From G001797105 sp964528155 (GTDB lineage: Bacteria; Chloroflexota; Anaerolineae; Anaerolineales; E44-bin32): a DNA stretch of 12,522 nt. The notes beneath the pieces were generated by a model. The model was given only the letters and a program-made list of their open reading frames with translations. It searched no databases and was not told where the DNA came from. Below, one piece after another: positions 1-6,897 of this stretch (position 1 is the first letter of the stretch; each line of letters opens with the position of its first letter). The stretch is from NCBI GenBank assembly GCA_964528155.1, contig CAZGRL010000106.1, positions 1 to 12,522 of the forward strand, written 5' to 3'. The position numbers were made by a program, and so were the translations under genes.

Positions 1-1
1 C

Positions 2-262
2 CGGGGCGCGTACAGCCAGGCCCTCGCCCGCTCGCGCGAAGGCCTCGATCGAGGCGTCGCAGCGGACACCGCACTGGCCACGACCGGCGGCCGGGCCGAA
101 TTGGCGTGGGCCCTGACCTGCGTCGGCGCCCACGACGAGGGGCTTCCTCTTGCAGAGGCCGCCGAGAACGAAGCGCGCGCTCATTATTCGAATGCCCTGG
201 ATTGGACCGGCGGAGTCCTAACGAGGATCTGTCTGCGTGGGGCCAGATCCGGCTCAAGGGGC
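2..262 (+). pseudogene. Upstream, frame-shifted part of a TPR-containing regulator (left edge)
   Basis: The window opens inside a gene. Frame 2 is open from base 2 and reads as helical, Ala/Leu/Glu-rich TPR-like sequence (for example YSQALARSREGL near residue 5 and AELAWALTCVG near residue 32). After about base 225 this frame stops looking like protein. A more protein-like continuation (DLSAWGQIRLKG) is in frame 1 up to about base 258, and then frame 3 (AREIEESIPIFG) carries the sequence on into the next entry. The coding signal therefore steps back one base twice within about 40 bp. This is either a decaying gene or two single-base errors in the assembly. The reading is mine from protein-like character, not from an alignment. 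The N-terminal part of the protein lies outside the window. Confidence 0.45.
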
Positions 263-779
263 TCGCGAAATAGAGGAGAGCATCCCGATATTTGGCGATC
301 AGCTGATCAGCCAGCCGACCATCCTTGGGACTCCAGCCCTCGGTCTTGCCGCCGCCGAGGTCGCCCTTGCGCGGGGTGATCTCGAAGCCGCCTTTGAAGC
401 CAGTGATCGTCTGATCCGCCACCTCACTAAGATCGGCGCCCGTCACCTCCTGGCAGACGCCCTTCAGCTTCGAGGAAGGGTCATGCTGGAACAAGGCCGG
501 GTGGCCGAGGGCCGGCGTAGCTTTGAAGAAGCCAGGGAAGTCGCCGAGACGATCGGAGCAAATCGCGTGCTGTGGACGATCCTCGACGACCTCGCCGGCA
601 TCGAGGCCGATCGAGGCGAAGAAAACGCAGCCGATGCGCTGCGAGCGCTTGCGCGGACGACCATCGATTTCATCATCGATCACATCGACGACGAACGTTA
701 CAAGTCCGCCTTTCGCGGCATTCCGGCTGTAGCGCGTCTCACGGCCGGGCCCCTGTCCGCACGGACGCCACAACCCTGA
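237..779 (+). CDS. C-terminal TPR segment of a cyclase/ATPase-type or LuxR-type regulator
   Basis: This 180-residue frame reads as tandem TPR-type helical pairs: LAAAEVALARGDLEAAFEA (about residues 38-56), then ADALQLRGRVMLEQGRVAEG (about 93-112), then a last helical pair around LDDLAGIEADRGEENAADA. It ends with a helix and the tail DERYKSAFRGIPAV. That order is typical of the extreme C-terminus of large multidomain proteins with an AAA-type ATPase core and TPR tail, often with an N-terminal adenylate/guanylate cyclase or protein-kinase domain and sometimes a C-terminal LuxR domain. Here no DNA-binding domain follows; the frame stops at 777-779. The GTG at 237 is only the first formal start in this frame and has no ribosome site; the true protein starts before the window, in another frame. 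Role beyond protein-protein scaffolding cannot be told. Confidence 0.6.
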   Translation: MGPDPAQGAREIEESIPIFGDQLISQPTILGTPALGLAAAEVALARGDLEAAFEASDRLIRHLTKIGARHLLADALQLRGRVMLEQGRVAEGRRSFEEAREVAETIGANRVLWTILDDLAGIEADRGEENAADALRALARTTIDFIIDHIDDERYKSAFRGIPAVARLTAGPLSARTPQP

Positions 780-1051
780 CCCGGGCGACTCCGTCCGAAC
801 CTCGTTAGTGGAAACATCACGCACGGCCTTCACCCTGCCCTCCGCTCGGAGAGCGAATCGCTTCATCATGTCCCAACCATCACGGTTCGGGTAAGACTGA
901 CTCACATTGCACGACATCTACACATTCTCGACATGAGTCCTTGACCCCTTTTCAACCGGAATGCCCGAGAGTTGTATTTGGCAAGACGGCCATCGGGCTG
1001 AGGACCGCAACGATCGTCGGCCCCAAGAAGACGAATGCGGAGTAATGCATC
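780..1051. other. Intergenic region with small hairpins
   Basis: No convincing gene is seen in these 272 bases. An inverted repeat CCCAACC (872-878) / GGTTCGGG (884-891) can form a stem of seven pairs with one bulged base and a 5-nt loop. A shorter CTCC/GGAG palindrome lies just upstream, near 840-851. No T-run follows either, so a terminator for the upstream regulator is possible but weak. I found no convincing -35/-10 pair; a TTGACC at 941-946 has no partner at the right distance. A promoter for the lipoprotein gene must lie here if that gene is transcribed alone. Confidence 0.35.
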
Positions 1052-1783
1052 ATGATGAAGAACATCTGGCGGTCCCTCCGGCCATCCCTATCTGCAATGA
1101 CGCGATTGCTTGCCCGGAGCAAGCATCTCGTTTGGAGGTCCGGCGCCGTGGTGCTGGTCACGGCTCTCGTGGCTGCCTGCGGCGGGACGGCCACGGCAAC
1201 CACCACATCGACCGCGTTGTCGGTCAGCTACAGCGGGGCTTTGCCGGTCGAGAGCCAGCTTCTGGCCGGTTCTCTCCTCCTCGAGGAAACGGACCAGGCG
1301 ATCAGTGCTGCGCAGGCACCGGAGCTGCTACTTCTGTGGAAGGCCTTCCGCAGTCTGAGCAACAGCGACACCGCCGCCCAGGCGGAGATCGACGCCGTCA
1401 TCACCCAGATCGAAGAAAGCTTGTCACCGGAGCAACTCAAGGCGATCGCGGCGATGCAACTCACTTCCGACGACCTGGCTGCGGTTCTCCAACAACACGC
1501 ATCCCAGACAATGGCGTCTGCCGGGGATACACGCGCGGCGAGCTCGTCCGCCAGCTTCGGTCCGGATGCGGGCGGCTTCGTCGTTGGCTCCGGGCCAAGC
1601 CCGGGCGGCGGCGACGGGATGGGCTTCCTGGCTCCGTCGGCCGGTCAGGGGACGATCTTGAGCGCGGCCTCGACGGAGATCCCGGCGCAGAGTCTGACCA
1701 CGAGCAACCGCTCGGGGAATCTCGCGGCGATCAGGCTAGTCGACACATTGATCACGCTGCTGGAAACGAGGGCGGATGCCTGA
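1052..1783 (+). CDS. Secreted lipoprotein of unknown function
   Basis: The 243-residue product has a bacterial lipoprotein signal: a basic N-terminus, a hydrophobic stretch (about residues 31-42) and the lipobox LVAAC with Cys43 as the predicted lipidated residue. After a short Thr-rich linker comes a helical domain (about 65-150) containing ETDQAISAAQAPELL, LWKAFRSLSNSDTAAQ and LSPEQLKAIAAMQL. The rest is a low-complexity Ser/Gly/Ala/Pro segment (about 160-215) and a final amphipathic helix. From memory, similar alanine/glutamine-rich lipoproteins recur in Anaerolineae genomes without assigned function; the SPEQLKAI stretch recalls LTxxQ-type periplasmic proteins but I do not claim homology. 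ATG 1052 is preferred because GGAG (1039-1042) lies 9 bases upstream; Met16 at 1097 would give a shorter, more usual signal peptide but has no ribosome site. Expected location is the outer face of the cytoplasmic membrane. Confidence 0.75.
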   Translation: MMKNIWRSLRPSLSAMTRLLARSKHLVWRSGAVVLVTALVAACGGTATATTTSTALSVSYSGALPVESQLLAGSLLLEETDQAISAAQAPELLLLWKAFRSLSNSDTAAQAEIDAVITQIEESLSPEQLKAIAAMQLTSDDLAAVLQQHASQTMASAGDTRAASSSASFGPDAGGFVVGSGPSPGGGDGMGFLAPSAGQGTILSAASTEIPAQSLTTSNRSGNLAAIRLVDTLITLLETRADA

Positions 1784-1963
1784 CTCGCCTCATCAGTCTC
1801 GCATGTTACCATTGGGCTGAACCAGTCGCGGTGGCATTTTCTCACCCCCGGCTGCGTGAGGAAATCACCTGGCCCTTCGATAATCTACGGCTCATCCTTG
1901 CGAGGACGGGCCAAAATCGACGGCGGGCGGCGCCGGCATGCTCCGATCAGGGAAGTGGATCAG

Positions 1964-2653
1964 ATGGCCGTTCTGCGAAGTTGGGACCTACAGCTCGACG
2001 TAGACCAGGTTCTGCGTGGCCAGGGCGCCGACCCGGCAATCATCCGCCGACGCTCGCCCAGTATTGTCGCATTGGCCGAAAAGGCCTTCCGAGAAGGGAT
2101 CCCCCTGCTGAGGCCGGAGATGCTCTATCGCAGACTCTCGGTGGAGAGAGTCGTGCACGATCGCGTCGTGCTTGAGGCTGGGATCGAACTGCGAGGCACC
2201 CTCATCGGCCAGCACCTGAGGCCGGCGGTGGAAGTGATCATCATGCTCTGCACGATCGGCGCAAGCCTGGATGAGGAAGTCTCTCAAGCGCTGAAGAAGG
2301 ACATGGTCTACGGGCTTGCGCTGGACGGCCTCGGCTCCGCGGCTGTGGAGGTTCTGGCCAACGCGGCTTGCCACCAGTTCGATGGTGAGGCTCGAGCCAG
2401 GGGCATGGAGACAGGCATCCCCCTTAGCCCCGGGATGATGGGCTGGCCGGTCGAAGAAGGCCAACCCCGGATATTCAGCGCGCTTCAGGCTGACCAGATC
2501 GGGATCAGCGTCACCCAATCATGGGTCATGCTGCCCAGAAAATCACTTTCGATGGTGCTTGGGATTGGACCTCATATGATGGGTGGGACCTCGTGTGACT
2601 ACTGCGCCATGCGCGCAACTTGCCGCTATCAGGATCACTACGCTCCCGGTTGA
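1964..2653 (+). CDS. MetH-activation-domain protein (corrinoid reactivation-like)
   Basis: The product is about 229 residues from ATG 1964; the frame is open further upstream but that part (RGRAKIDGGRRRHAP) is not protein-like. A purine-rich AGGGA (1949-1953) supports ATG 1964. The central and C-terminal parts resemble the vitamin B12-dependent methionine synthase activation domain: MLCTIGASLDEEV, a long helix with GLGSAAVEVLANAACHQ, then LSPGMMGWPVEEGQPRIFSAL and QSWVMLPRKSLSMVLGIGP. In MetH that domain binds S-adenosylmethionine and reductively remethylates inactive cob(II)alamin. Here it is a separate protein with an added C-terminal CDYCAMRATC (Cys211, Cys214, Cys220), a possible metal or Fe-S site that MetH lacks. 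Such stand-alone proteins usually accompany corrinoid methyltransferases, none of which is in this window. The partner enzyme is therefore unknown. It converges with the preA operon end. Confidence 0.75.
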   Translation: MAVLRSWDLQLDVDQVLRGQGADPAIIRRRSPSIVALAEKAFREGIPLLRPEMLYRRLSVERVVHDRVVLEAGIELRGTLIGQHLRPAVEVIIMLCTIGASLDEEVSQALKKDMVYGLALDGLGSAAVEVLANAACHQFDGEARARGMETGIPLSPGMMGWPVEEGQPRIFSALQADQIGISVTQSWVMLPRKSLSMVLGIGPHMMGGTSCDYCAMRATCRYQDHYAPG

Positions 2654-2742
2654 GCGCACCGCACGGCACGCAGCGAGGCCCCCCGCATTTCGACCAGTGG
2701 GCAGAGGCAACGCCAATTCTGCTTCCCTCCAAAGGGTATGAT

Positions 2743-2764
2743 GGTGGGAATCTCGATTCCCATC
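2743..2764. terminator. Strong hairpin between convergent genes
   Basis: GGTGGGAAT (2743-2751) pairs with ATTCCCATC (2756-2764) over nine pairs (one G-T) with a CTCG loop. It sits in the 283-bp gap between the plus-strand MetH-activation gene (ends 2653) and the minus-strand preA (ends 2937). The placement suits a two-way transcription end. No T-run follows on either strand, so it is not a textbook intrinsic terminator; it could also slow RNA decay. Confidence 0.4.
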
Positions 2765-2891
2765 CGCGGCAAGTGCGCTCCTTGTGCCTCACACGTTCCC
2801 CCTATGGATCGCATCAGATTGGTATCTCGAGGGGGGATCCGCCGATCGAGTGTCGTCGTTCTCAAGGAGAGTTAGGCGCGTGGTGCTGTGC

Positions 2892-2930
2892 CCCAGGGAC
2901 AGGAAGCAAGATCCGACCTGGGTTTCCTGT
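2892..2930. other. Interleaved inverted repeats just beyond the preA stop
   Basis: Two inverted repeats are interlocked: CCCAGG (2892-2897) with CCTGGG (2917-2922), and ACAGGAA (2899-2905) with TTCCTGT (2924-2930). They cannot both form as nested stems; together they have the order A-B-A'-B' of a pseudoknot, or they are two alternative hairpins. They lie 7-45 bases past the preA stop in the transcribed direction, where a 3'-end structure would be expected. Chance occurrence is possible because the stems are only 6 and 7 pairs. Confidence 0.25.
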
Positions 2931-2936
2931 TGGGCC

Positions 2937-4169
2937 CTACAAGGTCGTGACCAGCATATCGCGCTTTGGCTGAATGACGATGCAATCCGGCACAGGACAG
3001 ACTTGAGCGCACAACCCACAGCCCACGCAGGCGTCTTCGTCGACGACTGGGACCCTATCAGGTCCGAAGAGAATCGCGACGTGACCTCCATCGCAGCAGG
3101 CCACATGGCACAGCCCGCATCCGATACAGACTTCGAGGTCGATCTCAGGTAGAACCTTCACCCCACGCGGCAGATCTCCGTGTCCCACCAGGAGAGGCAG
3201 TGAGAGACCGACGGCATCCTGAAGGCTCGAATAGCCTTTCCCTCCGAGCCAGCGCGCCAAGCCATCTTTCATATCCTCGACGATCCGGAAGCCATGATGC
3301 ATGACGGCTGTACATACCTGCACCGTGGATGCTCCTAGCAGGATGAATTGAAGAGCATCCCTCCAGTCGTAGATGCCGCCGACCCCGGCGATCGGAAGCC
3401 TCACCGCCTGAGAGATATCCGCCACGCAGCGCAGGGCGACGGGTTTGATGGCCCGCCCTGAGTAGCCGCCGTGAGTGCCATACCCCTGAACGGAGGGCAT
3501 CGGCGAGAGCGTCTCGAGATCAACCCCGACAACCGCCTCAAGAGAATCGGTGGCACAGATGCCGTCGCCGCCCCCTCGTTCAACAGCCAATGCGATTGAT
3601 CCGATGTCCGTGACACTTGGACTTAGTTTCACATATACCGGCACGGTCCTGGCTGCCTCTTTTGCCCATCGAGTGATCTTCTCTGTGAGGTTCTTGTCCT
3701 GGCTTATCATCCAGCCAGTTGCCGAAGCCTCGCCCTCCAACGCGGATCCCTGCGGACACGAGATGCTCAGCTCAATAAGGTCAACTCCCGCGTCTTCACC
3801 AGCCTGAATCAGCTGAGCCCACTCCTCACGAGTGTCGGCCATGATGCTCAGGATCACCCGATGAGTGGGAAACCTTTGCTTCAGCCAGACCACATCCGAG
3901 GCCATGGCCTCGATGTGCCGTTCCGAGATCAGGTCAATGTTCTGCAGGCCCACCATCCTATTCCCAGCCTGCAGGCTCGACATCAGCGGATAGACAAGGC
4001 TCACCTCTTCGAAGGGCAATGATGTCGTCTTCAGGACAGCGCCTCCCCAGCCCGCCTCGAATCCGCGAGCGACCATCTCTCTCGAGTCAGTTGAAGGTGA
4101 GGCAGCCAGCACGAAGGGGTTGGAGAATTCTACGCCGCAGAAACTGACCTTCAGGATGCTGTCCGTCAT
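2937..4169 (-). CDS. preA: PreA-type dihydropyrimidine dehydrogenase catalytic subunit
   Basis: The 410-residue product has the two-part PreA layout. Residues 1-310 form a dihydroorotate-dehydrogenase-like FMN barrel, with NPFVLAASPST near the N-terminus, LQNIDLISE at 75-83, ELSISCP at 133-139, YVKLSPSVTDI at 179-189 and GYSGRAIKPVALR further on. The C-terminal tail carries two 4Fe-4S motifs, CIGCGLCHVAC (Cys348, 351, 354, 358) and CVGCGLCAQVC (Cys381, 384, 387, 391). With PreT this enzyme reduces the 5,6-bond of uracil or thymine in the cytoplasm with NAD(P)H. Cys138 matches the catalytic Cys671 of mammalian DPD. However, by hand alignment the DPD pyrimidine ligands Glu611, Asn668, Asn736 and Thr737 read Asp79, Ser135, Asp208 and Ser209, so the substrate may differ. 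The start overlaps the preT stop (ATGA, 4166-4169), indicating translational coupling. It is the last gene of the operon. Confidence 0.93.
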   Translation of the reverse strand: MTDSILKVSFCGVEFSNPFVLAASPSTDSREMVARGFEAGWGGAVLKTTSLPFEEVSLVYPLMSSLQAGNRMVGLQNIDLISERHIEAMASDVVWLKQRFPTHRVILSIMADTREEWAQLIQAGEDAGVDLIELSISCPQGSALEGEASATGWMISQDKNLTEKITRWAKEAARTVPVYVKLSPSVTDIGSIALAVERGGGDGICATDSLEAVVGVDLETLSPMPSVQGYGTHGGYSGRAIKPVALRCVADISQAVRLPIAGVGGIYDWRDALQFILLGASTVQVCTAVMHHGFRIVEDMKDGLARWLGGKGYSSLQDAVGLSLPLLVGHGDLPRGVKVLPEIDLEVCIGCGLCHVACCDGGHVAILFGPDRVPVVDEDACVGCGLCAQVCPVPDCIVIQPKRDMLVTTL

Positions 4170-5518
4170 TGCGGTCTCCGAGACTCACAGAGCCAGGCAT
4201 CAATCTCCCGGGCAGCGGCCATACCCTGGGCGACAGCGTGCACAATTGTGCCGCTGCCGCTCACAGCATCTCCTCCGGCGAAGACCTTGGCCAGCGAGGT
4301 TTGAGCGTTTCCGGACTGAATCGCGATCATGCCACCCTGCGTCACGCTTAACGGAAACGCCGCCGCGACGGACATGTCGAGTTCTTGACCCAGCGCCAGG
4401 AGGAGCACGTCGCAGGCGATCACATACCGTGCGCCCTCGGCGTCCGGGATTACGCCTCGCCGGCCATCAGCCTGCGCGCGGTCGAGACGCATCGGCTGGA
4501 CCTCGACAGCCTGGATCCGCCCGTCCTGTCCGAGGACCTTTGAGACCGTGGTCAACCAGCGGAACTCGATCCCGAGGCCGGTTGCCTCCATGTACTCAGA
4601 CCGCCAACCAGGCATTTCTTCGATCGTTCGCCGATAAAGGACGATGACGCGTTCGGCCCCTCTGCGTCTGGCGACGATGGCCGCATCGAGCGCAACATTG
4701 CCCCCGCCTAGGACAAGGACTGTCGCTGATCTATCGGGGGCCGCCGCACGACCCGCCTCACTCGCTCGCACCTGGCGGAGATAGTCCATCGCAGGGAGGA
4801 CACCCTCCTGGTTGCTTCCGGGCACAGCCAGCCGCCTCGTTTTCCCCATCCCGATCGCCACATAGATGGCGTCATATTTCTCCCGGATCTCCTTCGCCGT
4901 CACCTCGTCCACGTGGCTGTTCAGGTGGATATCGATGCCGAGAGGCTCCAGGCGGCCAAGATCCTCGCCTACCACCCAATCGGGAAGCCTGTGCGGCGGG
5001 ACGGCCTCCTGCATCAGACCTCCCAGGGAGCCGGTGCTCTCGAACAGAGAGACTCGATGGCCCATGCGACGCAAGGCCACGGCGCAACTCAGTCCGCTGG
5101 GTCCTCCCCCGATGACGGCGATGTTGCCCGGGGCCTGAACCGCTGCCGGTGCTTCTCCCGAGCAGGCGCTGGCCGCCACGAAGAACTGCAGCGCTCCGAT
5201 CCGGATCGGGCTCTGGCCCATTCGCGGGAGAACACATGCCCCTTCGCAGAGATTCATTGTGGGGCAGACCAGGCCGCACGTCGCCGCCAGAGGGTTGGGC
5301 TCCACCAGCAGCTGACATGAACCGGCCAGATTCCCTTCTGCCAGGCGGGTGATGAAGCCTGGGACATCGATATGCACCGGACAGGCCTGGGTACAAGGCG
5401 CGTCATAGCACCGAAGGCATCGGCGGGCCTCTATAGTCGCCTGGCCGTGGCTGATCATCCTGGCGGAGGCGAATGTAGTCCCCGATAGCGCCTGATCTCG
5501 TTCGCCTTTCATGGCCAT
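4166..5518 (-). CDS. preT: PreT-type NAD(P)H:FAD electron-transfer subunit
   Basis: The 450-residue product matches the PreT/GltD-like family. An N-terminal alpha-helical Fe-S domain has cysteines 34, 37, 42, 46 (CLRCYDAPCTQAC) and 81, 85, 91, 95 (CGLVCPTMNLCEGAC), enough for two 4Fe-4S clusters. An FAD Rossmann motif IAVIGGGPSG is at 133-142, and a second, NAD(P)-binding one, VLVLGGGNVALDAA, at 267-280; AKVFAGGDAVSGSG near the C-terminus is the usual second FAD contact. It should take electrons from NAD(P)H and pass them through FAD and Fe-S clusters to PreA. The same architecture is found in YgfK of the E. coli selenium/purine cluster, so delivery of electrons to other partners is conceivable. 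It starts 32 bases after the ssnA stop. No good ribosome site is visible before ATG 5518; Met3 (5512) is an alternative start. Confidence 0.92.
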   Translation of the reverse strand: MAMKGERDQALSGTTFASARMISHGQATIEARRCLRCYDAPCTQACPVHIDVPGFITRLAEGNLAGSCQLLVEPNPLAATCGLVCPTMNLCEGACVLPRMGQSPIRIGALQFFVAASACSGEAPAAVQAPGNIAVIGGGPSGLSCAVALRRMGHRVSLFESTGSLGGLMQEAVPPHRLPDWVVGEDLGRLEPLGIDIHLNSHVDEVTAKEIREKYDAIYVAIGMGKTRRLAVPGSNQEGVLPAMDYLRQVRASEAGRAAAPDRSATVLVLGGGNVALDAAIVARRRGAERVIVLYRRTIEEMPGWRSEYMEATGLGIEFRWLTTVSKVLGQDGRIQAVEVQPMRLDRAQADGRRGVIPDAEGARYVIACDVLLLALGQELDMSVAAAFPLSVTQGGMIAIQSGNAQTSLAKVFAGGDAVSGSGTIVHAVAQGMAAAREIDAWLCESRRPQ

Positions 5519-5550
5519 ATCTTTTGCTAGTCTGCCGACTCGGATACCGG

Positions 5551-6882
5551 CTAGAATCGATCCCAGATTCCCTGCGCCACAGCTCTGGCTCTGGCCAGAA
5601 TCTGATCCTCATCCACCGTCTGGAACTCTCCCCCTTTCATGACGACGCGTCCGCCCACGATGGCCGTGTCTACCGCGCCCCCTCCGAGCGCGGCCAGAAG
5701 ATGACTGGCGCAATTCTGGCGATTCATAGGCGTCGCCGGGTTGTAGTCGAGGAGGATGAGATCCGCCGCGTATCCGGGTGCCACTTTGCCGAAACGGCGG
5801 TCGAACAACCTCTCAATGAAGCCTGAATTGTGCTCATACACCATCCGCAGGGCCTGAGAATCCGAGAACCCGCTTGGATCCCTCTCTCCTAGCGTTTGCA
5901 GCGATCTTGCCACGACCATCTCTCCAGGTACATCGTAGAAGCCATCCGAGCCCAGGCCGACGTGCTGCCCCATGGCGAGCATTTGTGTGATCGGGGCGAT
6001 GCCCACACCGTTCCCCATGTTCGAAAGCGGGTTGTGAACATTGAAGGTCTCCGACCGAATCAAGGTCTCGATATCGCGGCTATCGACATGCACCGTGTGC
6101 GCGAGCAGAGAGTCCGGTCCAAGAATCCCGATGCCAGCAAGATGCTCGAGGATCCCTCGCGGATGCCCTTTGCCAAACCTCTCAACTTCAAGGGGGTGTT
6201 CGGCCACATGCATGTGGCAACCGACGCCGAGGTCATTGGCCTCCTCCGCGCACAATCGAAGGCTCTCGTCGGAGAGGCTAAACACGGCATGCATGCCGAA
6301 CAGATCCCGCAACAGATCGGTTTGACTGGCTCGGTTCTCCTCAATGAATCGGCGATTCTCGCGTATACCTCGGTCTCGCCCGGACTTGCCGCCGCGATCG
6401 GTCACCTCGTACGCCAGACCGGCGCGCAATCCGCACTCGTTGATCCCGGCGGCGACCCAACTCAGGCTGTCCCCAATCGCGGAAGGGCTGGCGTGATGAT
6501 CCAGGATCGTCGTGATCCCGTTCCGGATGGACGCCAGACTGCCGATCACGGCGGAGAAATAGATGTCTTCCAAGCCCAGCAGCTTGTCCCATTTCCACCA
6601 AACCCTCCGAAGGACTTGTGGAAAGTTGCGTGGTGGCCGTCTGGGAGCGGGCATCCCCAGTGTCAGCGAAGCGTACAGGTGTGTATGAGCGTCGATCAGG
6701 CCTGGCGCCAGAAGCTTGCCTGAAGCATCCAGTCGTTTCGTCGGCCGGGCGGCTGGGCCAGGCCTGGCGGGACTCACCGAGGCGATCTCGTCTCCCTCGA
6801 TGATCACATTGCAGTTGGGGATCACCTCATCGGTCAATGGATCCGATATGACGGTCGAATTGAGGATGATCAGGCTGCCCAT
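5551..6882 (-). CDS. ssnA: SsnA-type putative aminohydrolase
   Basis: The 443-residue product has nearly the length of E. coli SsnA and its diagnostic sequence: GLIDAHTHLYASLTLGMPAP, WWKWDKLLGLEDIYFSA, TTILDHHASP and YEVTDRGG. It belongs to the metal-dependent amidohydrolase superfamily, close to guanine deaminase and chlorohydrolase-like enzymes. Metal ligands can be assigned as His66 and His68 (HTH), His225 (HMHVAEH, with Glu228), His262 (LAHTVH) and Asp313 (GLGSDG). NPLSNMGNGVGIAP (284-297) is the loop typical of deaminases in this group. The true substrate of SsnA is not established; it is known from clusters with xdhD, ygfK and hydantoinases and from selenate-related growth effects in E. 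coli. Here it sits between hydA (15 bp upstream) and preT. GAGAGG (6889-6894) lies 6 bases before the ATG and supports the start. Confidence 0.92.
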   Translation of the reverse strand: MGSLIILNSTVISDPLTDEVIPNCNVIIEGDEIASVSPARPGPAARPTKRLDASGKLLAPGLIDAHTHLYASLTLGMPAPRRPPRNFPQVLRRVWWKWDKLLGLEDIYFSAVIGSLASIRNGITTILDHHASPSAIGDSLSWVAAGINECGLRAGLAYEVTDRGGKSGRDRGIRENRRFIEENRASQTDLLRDLFGMHAVFSLSDESLRLCAEEANDLGVGCHMHVAEHPLEVERFGKGHPRGILEHLAGIGILGPDSLLAHTVHVDSRDIETLIRSETFNVHNPLSNMGNGVGIAPITQMLAMGQHVGLGSDGFYDVPGEMVVARSLQTLGERDPSGFSDSQALRMVYEHNSGFIERLFDRRFGKVAPGYAADLILLDYNPATPMNRQNCASHLLAALGGGAVDTAIVGGRVVMKGGEFQTVDEDQILARARAVAQGIWDRF

Positions 6883-6897
6883 CCTGTGATCCTCTCG

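Noticed and set aside
952..1206. Minus-strand 84-codon frame with a hydrophobic C-terminal part
   Set aside because: Starts inside the lipoprotein gene, antisense to its signal peptide, with no ribosome site or known family; the hydrophobic run is probably chance.
1856..1963. Upstream start for the MetH-activation protein
   Set aside because: The extra 36 residues are basic and unstructured with no family-like sequence, and the ribosome-like AGGGA sits before ATG 1964.
961..2175. Long plus-strand open frame (404 codons) across the lipoprotein gene
   Set aside because: Rich in Arg/Gly/Asp/His with no hydrophobic core, typical of an off-frame reading of GC-rich DNA; the lipoprotein in another frame has a lipobox and ribosome site.
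4872..5396. Minus-strand 174-codon frame inside preT
   Set aside because: Pro/Gly/Arg-rich off-frame reading; the PreT frame has eight spaced cysteines and two Rossmann motifs over the same bases.
5896..6723. Plus-strand 275-codon open frame antisense to ssnA
   Set aside because: The opposite strand carries all metal-ligand motifs of SsnA in order; the antisense product has no recognisable domain.
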